DNA from: Lachnospiraceae bacterium UBA7179
Lineage (GTDB): Bacteria > Bacillota > Clostridia > Lachnospirales > Lachnospiraceae
Direction of reading: 5' to 3'
NCBI GenBank assembly: GCA_002491195.1
Contig: DKVL01000101.1
Span: forward strand, 11,497 to 75,496
DNA length: 64,000 nt
The notes under the pieces are model-generated. The model saw only the letters and a list, made by a program, of their open reading frames with translations. It had not been told where the DNA came from and made no database searches. The translations under genes and the position numbers were made by a program. Shown here in pieces: positions 1-8,274 of the stretch (the stretch's first letter is position 1; each line of letters starts with the position of its first letter).

Positions 1-508
1 CTGACTTCTGCCGCTCGCGCATCACGCAATCCCACTCGTCCACCAGAAAAACAAATTTTTTCTTCGTCTTCATATAAATTCGTTCCAACGCGGCTGCAAG
101 AACTGTTTCCTGCTGCGAAAAATATTCCCCGTACACCTCATAGATGTCCTCTAAAACAATCCGCTCCAAATAATCTGTTACATCCTGCTTCTTTGCCCTG
201 ATCAGAAACTGCTGCATATTCAGATAAATCACATCATACCTGTTCAAATGCACCAAAAAAGTTTCATCGCTTTCAATCTTACGCCCTTTGAACAAATCAA
301 CCGAATCGCAGCTGCAACTGTAATACGCTGCAAGCATTTGAAGTGCCATTGATTTTCCAAAACGCCGCGGTCTGCTGACACAGATGTATTTTTGTAATGT
401 ATTGATATCCTTGTTTGTCTGCGCGATCAGCCCCGTCTTATCCACATAGATTTCTGATCGGACTGCTTCCCCAAAACCATCGTTTCCCGGATTCAAATAA
501 ATTCCCAC
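1..508 (-). CDS. AAA-ATPase-like protein (AAA-ATPase_like / PD-(D/E)XK family), 3' part outside window
   Basis: The first 169 codons of a minus-strand gene are visible; the rest lies beyond the left edge. The chosen start is GTG at 508, about 8 nt after a GAAAGAGGTG ribosome site. The protein opens with MGIYLNPGNDGFGEAVRSE, then IYVDKTGLI, then a Walker A-like SRPRRFGKS at about residues 48-56. A Walker B-like FLVDEWD lies near the cut end. This order is that of the AAA-ATPase_like family, which usually carries a C-terminal PD-(D/E)XK nuclease domain; that part cannot be seen here. Such genes are often multicopy in gut clostridia and their role is unsettled. The family call is firm and the function open. 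Confidence 0.8.
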   Translation of the reverse strand, partial: MGIYLNPGNDGFGEAVRSEIYVDKTGLIAQTNKDINTLQKYICVSRPRRFGKSMALQMLAAYYSCSCDSVDLFKGRKIESDETFLVHLNRYDVIYLNMQQFLIRAKKQDVTDYLERIVLEDIYEVYGEYFSQQETVLAAALERIYMKTKKKFVFLVDEWDCVMRERQKS

Positions 509-563
509 AACCGACACCTCTTTCAGACAATCATGCCTATCCCTTCCCTAAAAAGCCACGCAC

Positions 564-2774
564 TTACTGATGAATCGCCTTTCTCGTCTTATGAATTATT
601 CCTCTCACTTTCGTCCGCTGCAAAAAGATATCGTAGCTCTTGATAATCAAAACGGAGCACTTCGCCTGCTCCATAATCTTGTCTGTGCGGAATCCCGTCA
701 CAACCTCCTGGATTCCCCAGTCGAGAGAGGCGCCCATGACAATCAAGTCATACTGGTCAGAATGCTCCACAACCTTCTCAATCAGATCGCCGCTGCTGAC
801 CATGATCTCTGTTGGCTGGTCAAATTTTGCCGCAGATTTCTCGAGGTACTCTTTCGTGCTCTCGATATCCTCCTCGTGATCCACCACATTGAGCAGCGTA
901 ATCTTCGCGCCATACCCGTTGGCAATACGGTTGACCACCTTTGCCGTCATCTTGGAGTACTTACCGCCGCCATACGGAAATAAAATATTCTTATATTCCT
1001 GACTTTTGCCATTCATGCGCAGGATTCCTACATCCGCAGGCGCCTCCTGCAGCATCTGATATGTAATATTGCCATACATATATTTCACCAAACCGGAACC
1101 ATGCCAGCCCATGATCACCAGCGGATTTTTCTCCTTCTTGATAACGGACATGATCGCGTGAAAGGCGTTGGTCGAATTGATCAGCACCGGCCGCATACAC
1201 GGATCGAACTCGTAACCCTTGAGCAGCTGGACAACACTGTCCTGCACGCCCATCGACTGCATCATCGTATCATAATCCGCGATCGTGAGCAGGTTATCCG
1301 GAAAGACGTTGACCTTCACCGGAACAACCGTCGTGCTCTCCTCCGCAAGGGCGATCTTCCTGCCAAAATTAAGCAGCCCCTCCGCCGTATTTGGATTCGA
1401 CACCGGGATAATAATCTCATTTTTCCTGTTGTCTTTCTTCGGCTCCTTGATCTCCGGCACATCAACAATCGAAATGCCCTTTGAAGCGTATTTTAGCTTC
1501 GGCATGATCAGATAATAGTACAACACACCAGCACCGATCACAGCTACCGCTATAATAAGTGCAGGACGGTCTGATATCGCCAGATTGACAATCAAAAACA
1601 GATTCAGTCCGATTCCAAGCAGCGGCGTCAGAGGAAATAGCGGCACCCGGAATTTCCGCTCCAACTCCGGTTTTTTCTTCCGGAAAATGATCAGCGCCAC
1701 ATTGACAAGACTGTAGCCCGTCAGCGAAAAGATACTGGTCACTGTCGAGATATGTTCCAGGTCTCTGATCGAAACAGCGATAAAGACAATGATCGAAGAG
1801 ACGACAATCGAAAAAATCGGTGTCTTTGTCGTCTTGTTGATCGCCTTGAACAGACTGGGCAGCCGCTGATCCCTCGCCATTGCAAACGAAGTCCTCGAGG
1901 ACGCCATGACCGCTGTGTTGATCGAGGACAGCGTCGCCAGAATCCCGGCAAAGGCAAAGAGATAACCGCCAAACGCCCCGCCTATCCGAACCGCCGTATC
2001 AATCATCGGCGTGCTCGTAACCTCCGGCACCAGCTCCTGCCATGGAATAATACCACACCCTATAAAAAATACCGACGTCTTGATCACAATGACTGCCGCA
2101 ATCGAGATGAGGATCGCCTTCGGAATCGTCTTCTCCGGCTCAATGACCTCCTCGCTCGCCGTCGTGATCAGCCCATACCCGATGTAAGTCATATATAGAA
2201 ATCCCATCGCGTTGAACACGCCCGACATCCCCTGCGGCGTGTACGGTGCCTGGTACTCCATATCAATATGAAAAACGCCGACGATCACATACAACGCCAG
2301 CAGCGCGATCAGAAGCGTCGTGATCACATTCTGCAGTGTCCCGGAACTTTTCGTCCCCTTAATATTCGTGAACATGACATAGACCACGAGCAGATAAGCT
2401 GCTGCCATCTGCGGAATAAACGGAAAAATGTAATTGATAAAATTCCCAAATCCCAGCGCAAACAGACCGCACGACATCGCGTACCCAAGCCAGAACCCCC
2501 ATCCGCAGATAAAGCCGATAATATTGTTTCCGGTCGCCTCCTTCACATAGACATAACCGCCGCCCGCCTTTGGTATCACTGTGACAAGCTCCGCAAAGGA
2601 CAGCCCCGTAAACACCGCCGCGATGCCCGCTAAAAAAATCGCAAGCGAGGCGCCCGGCCCCGCTGTTGCGTAACTTGTGCCCGCCAGAACAAAAATCGCG
2701 GAACCGATCATTGTTCCGATGCTAATCATCAGTGCAGAGTACATTCCAAGAGTTCTGTCTAATTTTTGCTTCAT
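564..2774 (-). CDS. APC-family amino-acid permease fused to C-terminal universal-stress-protein domains
   Basis: This is a 736-residue protein. The first ~430 residues are an APC-type transporter: MISIGTMIGSAIFVLAG in TM1, a second glycine-rich segment near AELVTVIPKAGGGYVYVKEA, and about 12 hydrophobic segments. The remainder is cytoplasmic and resembles two USP/UspA repeats, one starting near KNEIIIPVSNP and one near YKNILFPYGGG that ends VVTGFRTDKIMEQAKCSVLI. It probably imports or exchanges an amino acid, with the USP domains binding nucleotide and possibly gating it; the substrate is not predictable. The 5' leader contains a double hairpin (2809-2897). The start is ATG 2774 after GGAGGATAATT. 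Confidence 0.87.
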   Translation of the reverse strand: MKQKLDRTLGMYSALMISIGTMIGSAIFVLAGTSYATAGPGASLAIFLAGIAAVFTGLSFAELVTVIPKAGGGYVYVKEATGNNIIGFICGWGFWLGYAMSCGLFALGFGNFINYIFPFIPQMAAAYLLVVYVMFTNIKGTKSSGTLQNVITTLLIALLALYVIVGVFHIDMEYQAPYTPQGMSGVFNAMGFLYMTYIGYGLITTASEEVIEPEKTIPKAILISIAAVIVIKTSVFFIGCGIIPWQELVPEVTSTPMIDTAVRIGGAFGGYLFAFAGILATLSSINTAVMASSRTSFAMARDQRLPSLFKAINKTTKTPIFSIVVSSIIVFIAVSIRDLEHISTVTSIFSLTGYSLVNVALIIFRKKKPELERKFRVPLFPLTPLLGIGLNLFLIVNLAISDRPALIIAVAVIGAGVLYYYLIMPKLKYASKGISIVDVPEIKEPKKDNRKNEIIIPVSNPNTAEGLLNFGRKIALAEESTTVVPVKVNVFPDNLLTIADYDTMMQSMGVQDSVVQLLKGYEFDPCMRPVLINSTNAFHAIMSVIKKEKNPLVIMGWHGSGLVKYMYGNITYQMLQEAPADVGILRMNGKSQEYKNILFPYGGGKYSKMTAKVVNRIANGYGAKITLLNVVDHEEDIESTKEYLEKSAAKFDQPTEIMVSSGDLIEKVVEHSDQYDLIVMGASLDWGIQEVVTGFRTDKIMEQAKCSVLIIKSYDIFLQRTKVRGIIHKTRKAIHQ

Positions 2775-2808
2775 AATTATCCTCCATGCCGCCTTAGCGG
2801 CTCAATAA

Positions 2809-2897
2809 GAAGAATGCCTGCCCTTGGCATTCTTCCAGTGTGTAATTTAGAAATTCTTAGCGGGCGTACTTTGGCCGCTTAGAATTTCTTTACACAC
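2809..2897 (-). repeat. Dispersed double-hairpin element, family 1 copy 1, in the permease leader
   Basis: Hairpin A (2809-2835) pairs GAAGAATGCC with GGCATTCTTC. Hairpin B (2838-2897) pairs GTGTGTAA with TTACACAC and then AGAAATTCTTAGCGG with CCGCTTAGAATTTCT, with a 3-nt bulge, one mismatch and a loop containing GCGTACTTTGG. The same architecture recurs at 23594-23682, and its A hairpin recurs at 27551-27576, each time just upstream of a minus-strand start codon. It could be a leader RNA structure, an intercistronic processing element or a small mobile repeat. Confidence 0.8.
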
Positions 2898-3015
2898 TTC
2901 CTTTGTGGATTATATTTTAACGCTTTCGAACTCTGGTGTCAACTTGTGCACTCTTATTACTCATACTTCCCACTCTATAATCATGTGGCAACACTGAATT
3001 TATAAAAATGATTCC

Positions 3016-3033
3016 TTTTTCAAACATGCTCTA
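3016..3033. repeat. Solo MITE-type terminal repeat
   Basis: TTTTTCAAACATGCTCTA matches the right terminal repeat of the MITE at 47959-48161 at 17 of 18 positions. No partner repeat is visible nearby. It supplies the last codons and the TGA stop of the gene at 3020-3637. Confidence 0.6.
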
Positions 3034-3637
3034 ATACAGTAATCTTATCCAGAAATTCCTGCGCGGTATCCGCGATGATCCCATATGGATTTTCCTCATA
3101 GACGTCAAAGTATCCATAGCCGAAATCCACCCACTCGAACTTGCCAGTATCGTTGTTGAAAATCAGTGAGATCTGTCCAATATTGAGCAGGAGTTCCCCA
3201 AGGTAAGCTCTGTGCCCGAAATCATTTCCGCCTGTCCAGTCCCCGAAAAATGCTTCCTGCGCGAACTGACTCACATAATTACTGCTGCTGCCACTGATGG
3301 ACCGCAGGCTAAACTCGCAAAACGCTCTCCCACCGTTCGCCTCGTCAAGCCAGCCGTCCGCGCCGCTAAGCTGCTCTTTCACCAGCTCTTTGGGATCAAA
3401 CTTCATGATTCCATCGATTACGTAGGCCTGTCTGCCTTCCACCCATTTTCCCATCTGAAATACTTTGACTACTTCCATGGACTCCCTCTCGCCCTCATCC
3501 GAAAGGGTTCTTGAATAGAAATCTTTGAAATTTTCGTGCAGTGCAAAACCTAAAGTTTTTTTCGCCTCCTGCCAGTCCAGTTTGATTGTCCCTGCCGTTG
3601 CTTTTTTCCAATTTTCAATAACACTGTTCTCTCCCAC
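3020..3637 (-). CDS. SUKH-superfamily (SMI1/KNR4- or Syd-like) protein
   Basis: A 205-residue soluble protein. The N-terminal motif LGFALHENFKDFYSRTLS and the C-terminal FGYGYFDVYEENPYGIIAD followed by AQEFL are the pattern of SUKH domains, which act mostly as immunity proteins against contact-dependent or polymorphic toxins; Syd itself binds SecY. No toxin is visible next to it, so an orphan immunity gene is an inference. The start is GTG 3637, seven nt after GGAGG. The last residues (LEHV) and the stop codon lie inside a MITE-like terminal repeat, so the C-terminus may have been reshaped by an insertion. Confidence 0.6.
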   Translation of the reverse strand: MGENSVIENWKKATAGTIKLDWQEAKKTLGFALHENFKDFYSRTLSDEGERESMEVVKVFQMGKWVEGRQAYVIDGIMKFDPKELVKEQLSGADGWLDEANGGRAFCEFSLRSISGSSSNYVSQFAQEAFFGDWTGGNDFGHRAYLGELLLNIGQISLIFNNDTGKFEWVDFGYGYFDVYEENPYGIIADTAQEFLDKITVLEHV

Positions 3638-3951
3638 TTCGATTCCTCCATATCCTTTAGGTACTGTTCAAAAATAACCTGTACAGTTCTTTTGTTCGTT
3701 GTATCAACTACTATTATAATATATGCTGCGCTCATTAGCCATTGCATGTGCATATATCCCTTCAGACGGCATTATTATATCATTTCCAGCAACATTTGTC
3801 TATTATATTCCATTTCAAAACAACTCATTGACCTTGCCGAGTGTTATTGCTCAGAGTTATAATTCACACCTCAATAACTTATAGGCTGATAAAAACTGGC
3901 ACAGATATAAATTGTAACCAAAGCTGTATCACACGGCGTGGGTTCCCGCGA
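3638..3951. other. Intergenic region, 314 bp, no gene seen
   Basis: AT-rich spacer between the SUKH-like gene start and the anti-sigma gene stop. A weak GC hairpin (around CACGGCGTGGGTTCCCGCG, 3932-3950) just past the anti-sigma stop may help end that transcript. No ORF with a ribosome site and no RNA gene was recognised. Confidence 0.5.
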
Positions 3952-5301
3952 TCATTCTCCAGTCTCAACGACGGTCTTAAACAATGCCCGCTCTTCCAGC
4001 ACTTCCTGGAAACTCCTGCCAAGGTTGTTCGCAGGAGTTCTGTAACGCCTGATCTCATTCATGTACTCGTAGTAATCGCAGATATAAATATACACTTTGG
4101 AGATATCGTGACCTGCGATCGCAAGTTCATATGCATTCGTGCTGCCGTTTTCGATCATATTACCGTCCGCGTCCAACGCGACTGCCATGGTGAGCTCTGA
4201 ACCATTGATGATATTCAGCGTCATTTCCACAGAGGACAATTCGATCTTCTCAAGCCCGATGCCTGCCTCATTTGTCTGGTTGACCTCGATCACGCGGGAA
4301 GCTTTGTCTTTCTGCGCGATTGTCAGGTCATAGGACCAGCTTCCCTCCTGCCACCAGTGTTCATATTTGTTCGGATACTGATAATACTCCCGCGGCAGAC
4401 TCTTCATGTACGCTTCCCACTCCTCGTCAGTCATGCGCGCCTGCTCTTCACCCGACTTTGCGCCTTCTATCGGAAGGTGCTCCGCCAACTCCCCGACAAT
4501 ATTGGAGAGCTCCAGCTTCATCGTGAACGTTTCCGGTATCTCATATTCCTCGATATACTGCGCGTAGTTCTCAATTGTCAGGGACAATTCCTCCCCGTTA
4601 GCCTCCGCCTCTTTCGACGCCTGCTCATATTTGGTGCTGTCTTTATTGATCGCCGAATAATCGATCCGCAAAATCCCCTCAAAGGTATGGGCATCCGTAT
4701 ACTTGCCCTCGATCGCCCGCCATGAGTGCACGACATCCGGGCGGAAGGAATAGCACTCCTGGGTTTCCACCTGCATAGTCCCCGTACTATTTTCAAAGAC
4801 TGCCATGTCCGGAAATTCCTGCACATTCCTGACATTGACGCCGATGTAGACTGCCTGGTTCGTGGCGTACTCCTCTGTCAGCGTGATTGTGATATCTCCC
4901 GATGTCTCCTGGTAAACATTCGCACTTGCTGCATTTTCTCCTGTCTCTTCTGCACCCTGATCCATTGGAACACTCTCGTCCTCCTGATAGAGTATCACCG
5001 TATCCTCCTCAGGAAGCTCCCCGAACGAAAACAGATCAGAAAGTTTCGAGAAAATACCTCCCAAAATCGGTATCTCGCTTGCCATCACCGGATTCATGAC
5101 ACAGAATGTAACCATCAGCACAAACACCGCCGCAACGCTGCCAATTCCCATCAAAACCCTGCGCATCATCGGATTTTTCCTATTTGTCTGTTTCGCCTCC
5201 CCGCTCCTTATGACTCGATAGACCTCCTCCATCTTCGCATCAATGACCTTGCTCGGACCAAGCTTCGCGCCCAGAACTCTTCTCAATTCATTTTCCTGCA
5301 T
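3952..5301 (-). CDS. Anti-sigma factor, DUF4179-like, single-pass membrane protein
   Basis: A 449-residue protein encoded 29 bp downstream of an ECF sigma factor. Residues 1-45 are a short cytoplasmic segment. One membrane helix follows (about 48-74, RVLMGIGSVAAVFVLMVTFCV), then a large extracellular region containing VYIGVNVRNV-type beta strands and tyrosine-rich stretches. This layout fits the DUF4179/DUF5643 anti-sigma proteins of Firmicutes, which hold their cognate sigma factor at the membrane until an envelope signal arrives. The start is ATG 5301 after GGAGGATTATT. The signal and the target promoters are unknown. Confidence 0.75.
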   Translation of the reverse strand: MQENELRRVLGAKLGPSKVIDAKMEEVYRVIRSGEAKQTNRKNPMMRRVLMGIGSVAAVFVLMVTFCVMNPVMASEIPILGGIFSKLSDLFSFGELPEEDTVILYQEDESVPMDQGAEETGENAASANVYQETSGDITITLTEEYATNQAVYIGVNVRNVQEFPDMAVFENSTGTMQVETQECYSFRPDVVHSWRAIEGKYTDAHTFEGILRIDYSAINKDSTKYEQASKEAEANGEELSLTIENYAQYIEEYEIPETFTMKLELSNIVGELAEHLPIEGAKSGEEQARMTDEEWEAYMKSLPREYYQYPNKYEHWWQEGSWSYDLTIAQKDKASRVIEVNQTNEAGIGLEKIELSSVEMTLNIINGSELTMAVALDADGNMIENGSTNAYELAIAGHDISKVYIYICDYYEYMNEIRRYRTPANNLGRSFQEVLEERALFKTVVETGE

Positions 5302-5330
5302 AATAATCCTCCATTGATTGATATCCCTTA

Positions 5331-5834
5331 TTACCGCTCCAGTGCCACACGCAGCTGTTCTTTTCCGCGATGCAGCTTACTTTTGATCGTGTTCTCGTTC
5401 ATGTCAAGAATCTGCGCAATCTCCCTGATCGTGAACTGCTCCCCATAATATAACTGGAAAATGGCTCTGCTGTCATCCGGCAGCATGGAGAGCATCTCGC
5501 GAAACTCCACATCCGCCTTTCCCACGTCGCTCTGTGCTTCCTCACTGTAATCTTCCAGATAAGCCTTGCGCTGGTTCATGCGGTATCGTTTCGTGCATCG
5601 GTTGATCAGAATCCGCACCAGCCATGTCTTGAAATACTCCTCCTTTTTCAGACTGCCGATATGTTCATATGCATCCAGGATCGTATCCTGCATCGCATCT
5701 GCGACATCTTCCTCGTTTCCCAGATAGCCAAGCGCGACTCGCTGGAGTGTCATCCTGCATTCCTCGATCAATGCGATGAAAGCCTCCGCGTCTCCGCGCC
5801 TTGCGCGTTTCACTAATGTATTTCCTCTATTCAT
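5331..5834 (-). CDS. ECF-type RNA polymerase sigma factor
   Basis: A 167-residue sigma-70 family protein. Region 2 contains GYLGNEEDVADAMQDTIL and TWLVRILINRC, and region 4 contains LPDDSRAIFQLYYGEQFT followed by an HTH with IAQILDMNENTIKSKLHRGK. It should direct RNA polymerase to a small regulon while its partner anti-sigma factor (3952-5301) restrains it. The start ATG 5834 was preferred over an upstream in-frame codon because GGAGGAGGAAA precedes it directly. An inverted repeat at 5959-5988 lies in its upstream region. Confidence 0.9.
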   Translation of the reverse strand: MNRGNTLVKRARRGDAEAFIALIEECRMTLQRVALGYLGNEEDVADAMQDTILDAYEHIGSLKKEEYFKTWLVRILINRCTKRYRMNQRKAYLEDYSEEAQSDVGKADVEFREMLSMLPDDSRAIFQLYYGEQFTIREIAQILDMNENTIKSKLHRGKEQLRVALER

Positions 5835-5958
5835 TTTCCTCCTCCACTCTGTACGATATTCTGCCAAAGCGCTTTTACATAGGAACTGTTCCTTACATAG
5901 ATTAGATACCAGCTTTTAGGATTCGGTTGCATTGTTTTCAAAATCTTTTCCTTCTTGC

Positions 5959-5988
5959 CTGTTACTGGAACGGAATGAACAGTAACAG
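5959..5988. promoter_or_regulatory. Inverted repeat CTGTTACTG-N12-CAGTAACAG, putative operator
   Basis: Perfect 9-bp arms separated by 12 bp, in the divergent region between the sigma gene and the 6108 gene. A related TGTTAC/GTAACA pair lies at 6046-6067. The shared half-site suggests a regulator binding both sides; the protein is unknown. Confidence 0.5.
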
Positions 5989-6045
5989 AACGCGTATTTT
6001 CAATGTTAGTCATAAACGACAACACTTGATTTTCTGACCATGGTA

Positions 6046-6067
6046 TGTTACTGTGTATTCTGTAACA
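6046..6067. promoter_or_regulatory. Inverted repeat TGTTAC-N10-GTAACA, putative second operator
   Basis: Six-bp arms with the same TGTTAC half-site as 5959-5988, located 41 bp upstream of the 6108 start codon. Confidence 0.4.
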
Positions 6068-6107
6068 AGATAATGAGACTGCTGCTATATGACAGGAGGA
6101 TTACCTG

Positions 6108-6662
6108 ATGGACATCTACGAGATCGAAAAACAGGAAGGGCGCTATCTCGCCGGAGAGCTGGAAAAACTGCGGCTGAAACGTTCTAAAGGGAAAGTCATG
6201 GTAAAAGCCACCCCCGCCAACAATGACAGAGTTCATCGTTTTAAGAATCCTTTTCTTATGGAACAGGGATTATCAGATGTCTTTGTAAGAGCCAAACAAT
6301 ATTATATAACAATTGACTATCGTTCGCTCTCACTTATCATGGTACAGGACGCCTGTCAGATCATATACCGCCTGCGCGAGGAAGTTGACTGGAAATATGT
6401 AGAACTGGAAATTATCGATATTGCACTCTGCGACGACATCAGTCCCAACAAAGACATCGTGGCGGGCAGGGCTGAAGCCATAGCTTTTTGTCTGCTGGCC
6501 AGCCTTTCCATAACTTACGGCTTCCACAACGCGTTTCATCCGGATTCCGACAGGTTTCTCTTTGAGATTTTCGATAGGATATCAAACGCAGATGAATTGA
6601 AAAAGGTCACGTTCGGGATCGAGGCTAAAGTTAAATCCCTGATCTATAAACTGGCGCTTTAG
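6108..6662 (+). CDS. Protein of unknown function, 184 aa
   Basis: No family recognised. The reading frame is well supported: a GACAGGAGGATTACCTG ribosome site precedes ATG 6108 and the composition is ordinary. The N-terminus is charged (YEIEKQEGRYLAGELEKLRLKRSKGK). The rest mixes predicted helices and strands without a signal peptide or membrane helix, so a cytoplasmic protein is likely. It is transcribed divergently from the ECF sigma operon and shares its control region, where two TGTTAC-type inverted repeats lie; joint regulation is possible but unproven. A diverged palindromic repeat follows the stop. Confidence 0.7.
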   Translation: MDIYEIEKQEGRYLAGELEKLRLKRSKGKVMVKATPANNDRVHRFKNPFLMEQGLSDVFVRAKQYYITIDYRSLSLIMVQDACQIIYRLREEVDWKYVELEIIDIALCDDISPNKDIVAGRAEAIAFCLLASLSITYGFHNAFHPDSDRFLFEIFDRISNADELKKVTFGIEAKVKSLIYKLAL

Positions 6663-6692
6663 GAGCCTTAAAGCAGGTTTCCTCTTTGCAAG

Positions 6693-6725
6693 CGAGTAGG
6701 GGGATGCTCTTCTCTCCTATTGGGT
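6693..6725 (+). repeat. Diverged copy of palindrome family 2 (CGAGTAGGGGG half intact)
   Basis: GCGAGTAGGGGGA matches the left arm of the palindromes at 18860, 43059 and 55172. The right arm (TCTCTCCTATTGG) is degraded. It lies just past a plus-strand stop, where a terminator is expected. Confidence 0.45.
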
Positions 6726-6741
6726 GTTCGTGTGCATAAAA

Positions 6742-6762
6742 AGGACCGGAAAATCCGGTCCT
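6742..6762 (-). terminator. Rho-independent terminator of the aldo/keto reductase gene
   Basis: AGGACCGGA/TCCGGTCCT stem with a 3-nt loop, directly after the minus-strand stop at 6763 and followed on that strand by TTTTTATG. Confidence 0.85.
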
Positions 6763-7767
6763 CTATGATAATCCCCCGCATATCTTCTCGATTCGCTGCA
6801 ATTCTTCATCGCTAAACTTCAGATTGTCCAGCATCCCCACATTATCAATAATCTGTGCAGGTTTCGACGCCCCGATCAGCACGCTTGTGATATCACCGTC
6901 CCGCAAAATCCACGCCAATGCCATCTGCGCAAGGCTTTGTCCACGCTCTCTTGCAAGTTCATTCAACGCCTTGATCTTGTCAACAGTCTCGATACCCAGC
7001 GCCTCCTCTTTTAAAAATCTGCCATCTGTACGGATTCGACTGTCCTGCGGGATACCGTCAATATAGCGGTTCGTGAGCAGCCCCTGCGCCAACGGGCAGA
7101 ATGTGATAACCCCGATGCCGTTCGCCGCCGCGTATTCCTTTAGTCCGTCCTTCTCGATCGTCCTGTCAAACAGCGAATATTTTCTCTGATTGATGATAAA
7201 CGGCGTACCCATCTTCTGGAAAAGGTCAGCGATCGCGATCGTCTCTTCTTTATTATAATTGGAAATACCGACATAGAGTGCCTTTCCGCTCCGCACGATA
7301 CCGTCCAGCGCCCCGGCTGTCTCCTCGATCGGTGTGTCCTTGTCCGGTCTGTGATGATAATAGATATCCACATAATCAAGCCCCAACCGCCTTAAGCTCT
7401 GGTCAAGGCTGGCAACCAGATATTTCTTGCTGCCCCAGTTCCCATAAGGTCCTGGCCACATATCGTAGCCCGCCTTGGTTGAAATCACAAGCTCGTCCCG
7501 GTAAACGCCAAGTCCCTTTGCCAGGATGCGCCCAAAATTCTCCTCTGCCGCTCCGTAAACGGGGCCATAATTGTTCGCAAGGTCAAAATGCGTGATCCCG
7601 TTGTCAAACGCTGTGTGACACATTGCCTGCATATTGTCAAAGCTGGCATTGGAACCAAAATTGTGCCACAGCCCGAGGGAAACAGCCGGCAGCATGAGAC
7701 CGCTCCTTCCGCAACGGTTATACCGCATTGTATCATACCTTTTTTCGTTTGCTGCATACATTTCCAT
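6763..7767 (-). CDS. Aldo/keto reductase, YghZ / L-glyceraldehyde-3-phosphate reductase-like
   Basis: About 334 residues with the NAD(P)H-dependent aldo/keto reductase barrel. The catalytic tetrad can be located: Asp and Tyr in DLANNYGP, Lys in STKAGYDMW, His in YYHHRPD. PTRFIINQRKYSLFDR-like sequence and the C-terminal SVLIGASKPAQI bind the cofactor. The GLWHNFG and NNYGP motifs match the Kv-beta-like YghZ subgroup, which reduces L-glyceraldehyde 3-phosphate and other aldehydes. ATG 7767 was chosen over the in-frame ATG at 7800 because AAAGGAG lies 6 nt before it. The true substrate cannot be read from sequence. Confidence 0.9.
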   Translation of the reverse strand: MEMYAANEKRYDTMRYNRCGRSGLMLPAVSLGLWHNFGSNASFDNMQAMCHTAFDNGITHFDLANNYGPVYGAAEENFGRILAKGLGVYRDELVISTKAGYDMWPGPYGNWGSKKYLVASLDQSLRRLGLDYVDIYYHHRPDKDTPIEETAGALDGIVRSGKALYVGISNYNKEETIAIADLFQKMGTPFIINQRKYSLFDRTIEKDGLKEYAAANGIGVITFCPLAQGLLTNRYIDGIPQDSRIRTDGRFLKEEALGIETVDKIKALNELARERGQSLAQMALAWILRDGDITSVLIGASKPAQIIDNVGMLDNLKFSDEELQRIEKICGGLS

Positions 7768-7927
7768 ATCTTTCTCCTTTTCATAATTGTTCATTTGCAA
7801 CGATTCAAGTTCGGAATCGTTACGATAATTTCAGTATAACAGATTATCCGATCAATCCATAGATTTTTTTCAGCGTTCATAAATCGTTCATAGTTCTTTG
7901 AAAAATTATTCAATAAATCAACATGAT

Positions 7928-7956
7928 TTGGACATTTAAGCACTCTATACTATAAA
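7928..7956 (+). promoter_or_regulatory. Predicted sigma-A promoter TTGGAC-N17-TATAAA
   Basis: -35 at 7928-7933 and -10 at 7951-7956 with optimal 17-bp spacing. Expected start near 7963. It points into a region without a gene that ends in a hairpin. Confidence 0.6.
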
Positions 7957-7962
7957 CATAAG

Positions 7963-8095
7963 GTGATACGAAATAAGTCTTACAGGACTTACAAAAGATA
8001 CCTTACAAACAACGAGTGATAACTTTACTTATAATAACTTTTTCATAATATATGCCAAGTAGTCGAGAGATTACTTGGCATCCTCCCTTTTATAC
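7963..8095 (+). ncRNA. Candidate small RNA or independent leader transcript
   Basis: A strong promoter (7928-7956) is followed by about 90 nt without a convincing ORF, then a 10-bp hairpin ATGCCAAGTA/TACTTGGCAT (8052-8081) and CCTCCCTTTT. A second promoter for the symporter gene lies beyond it (8142-8170), so this looks like its own short unit or an attenuated leader. The only coding possibility seen is an 18-codon GTG ORF without a good ribosome site. Confidence 0.35.
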
Positions 8096-8141
8096 GGGTC
8101 GTTACGATTACAATTTTTACCTGTCTGCGAAATGTTTTATC

Positions 8142-8170
8142 TTGCATTTTTTTACAATATCGTGTATAAA
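8142..8170 (+). promoter_or_regulatory. Promoter of the Na+/alanine symporter gene, TTGCAT-N17-TATAAA
   Basis: -35 at 8142-8147 and -10 at 8165-8170 with 17-bp spacing, about 100 bp before the start codon at 8275. Confidence 0.6.
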
Positions 8171-8274
8171 TATAAATAAAGAGAATATTCCACCTACGAC
8201 AGAAAGGGCTGTCCAAATGGGATACTCTCTCTTTTTATGTACTTCAAAATATTACATCTTAAGGAGGAAATTTT

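Noticed and set aside
7963..8274. Glycine or lysine riboswitch in front of the alanine symporter gene
   Set aside because: No aptamer core could be recognised; only a simple hairpin and two promoters.
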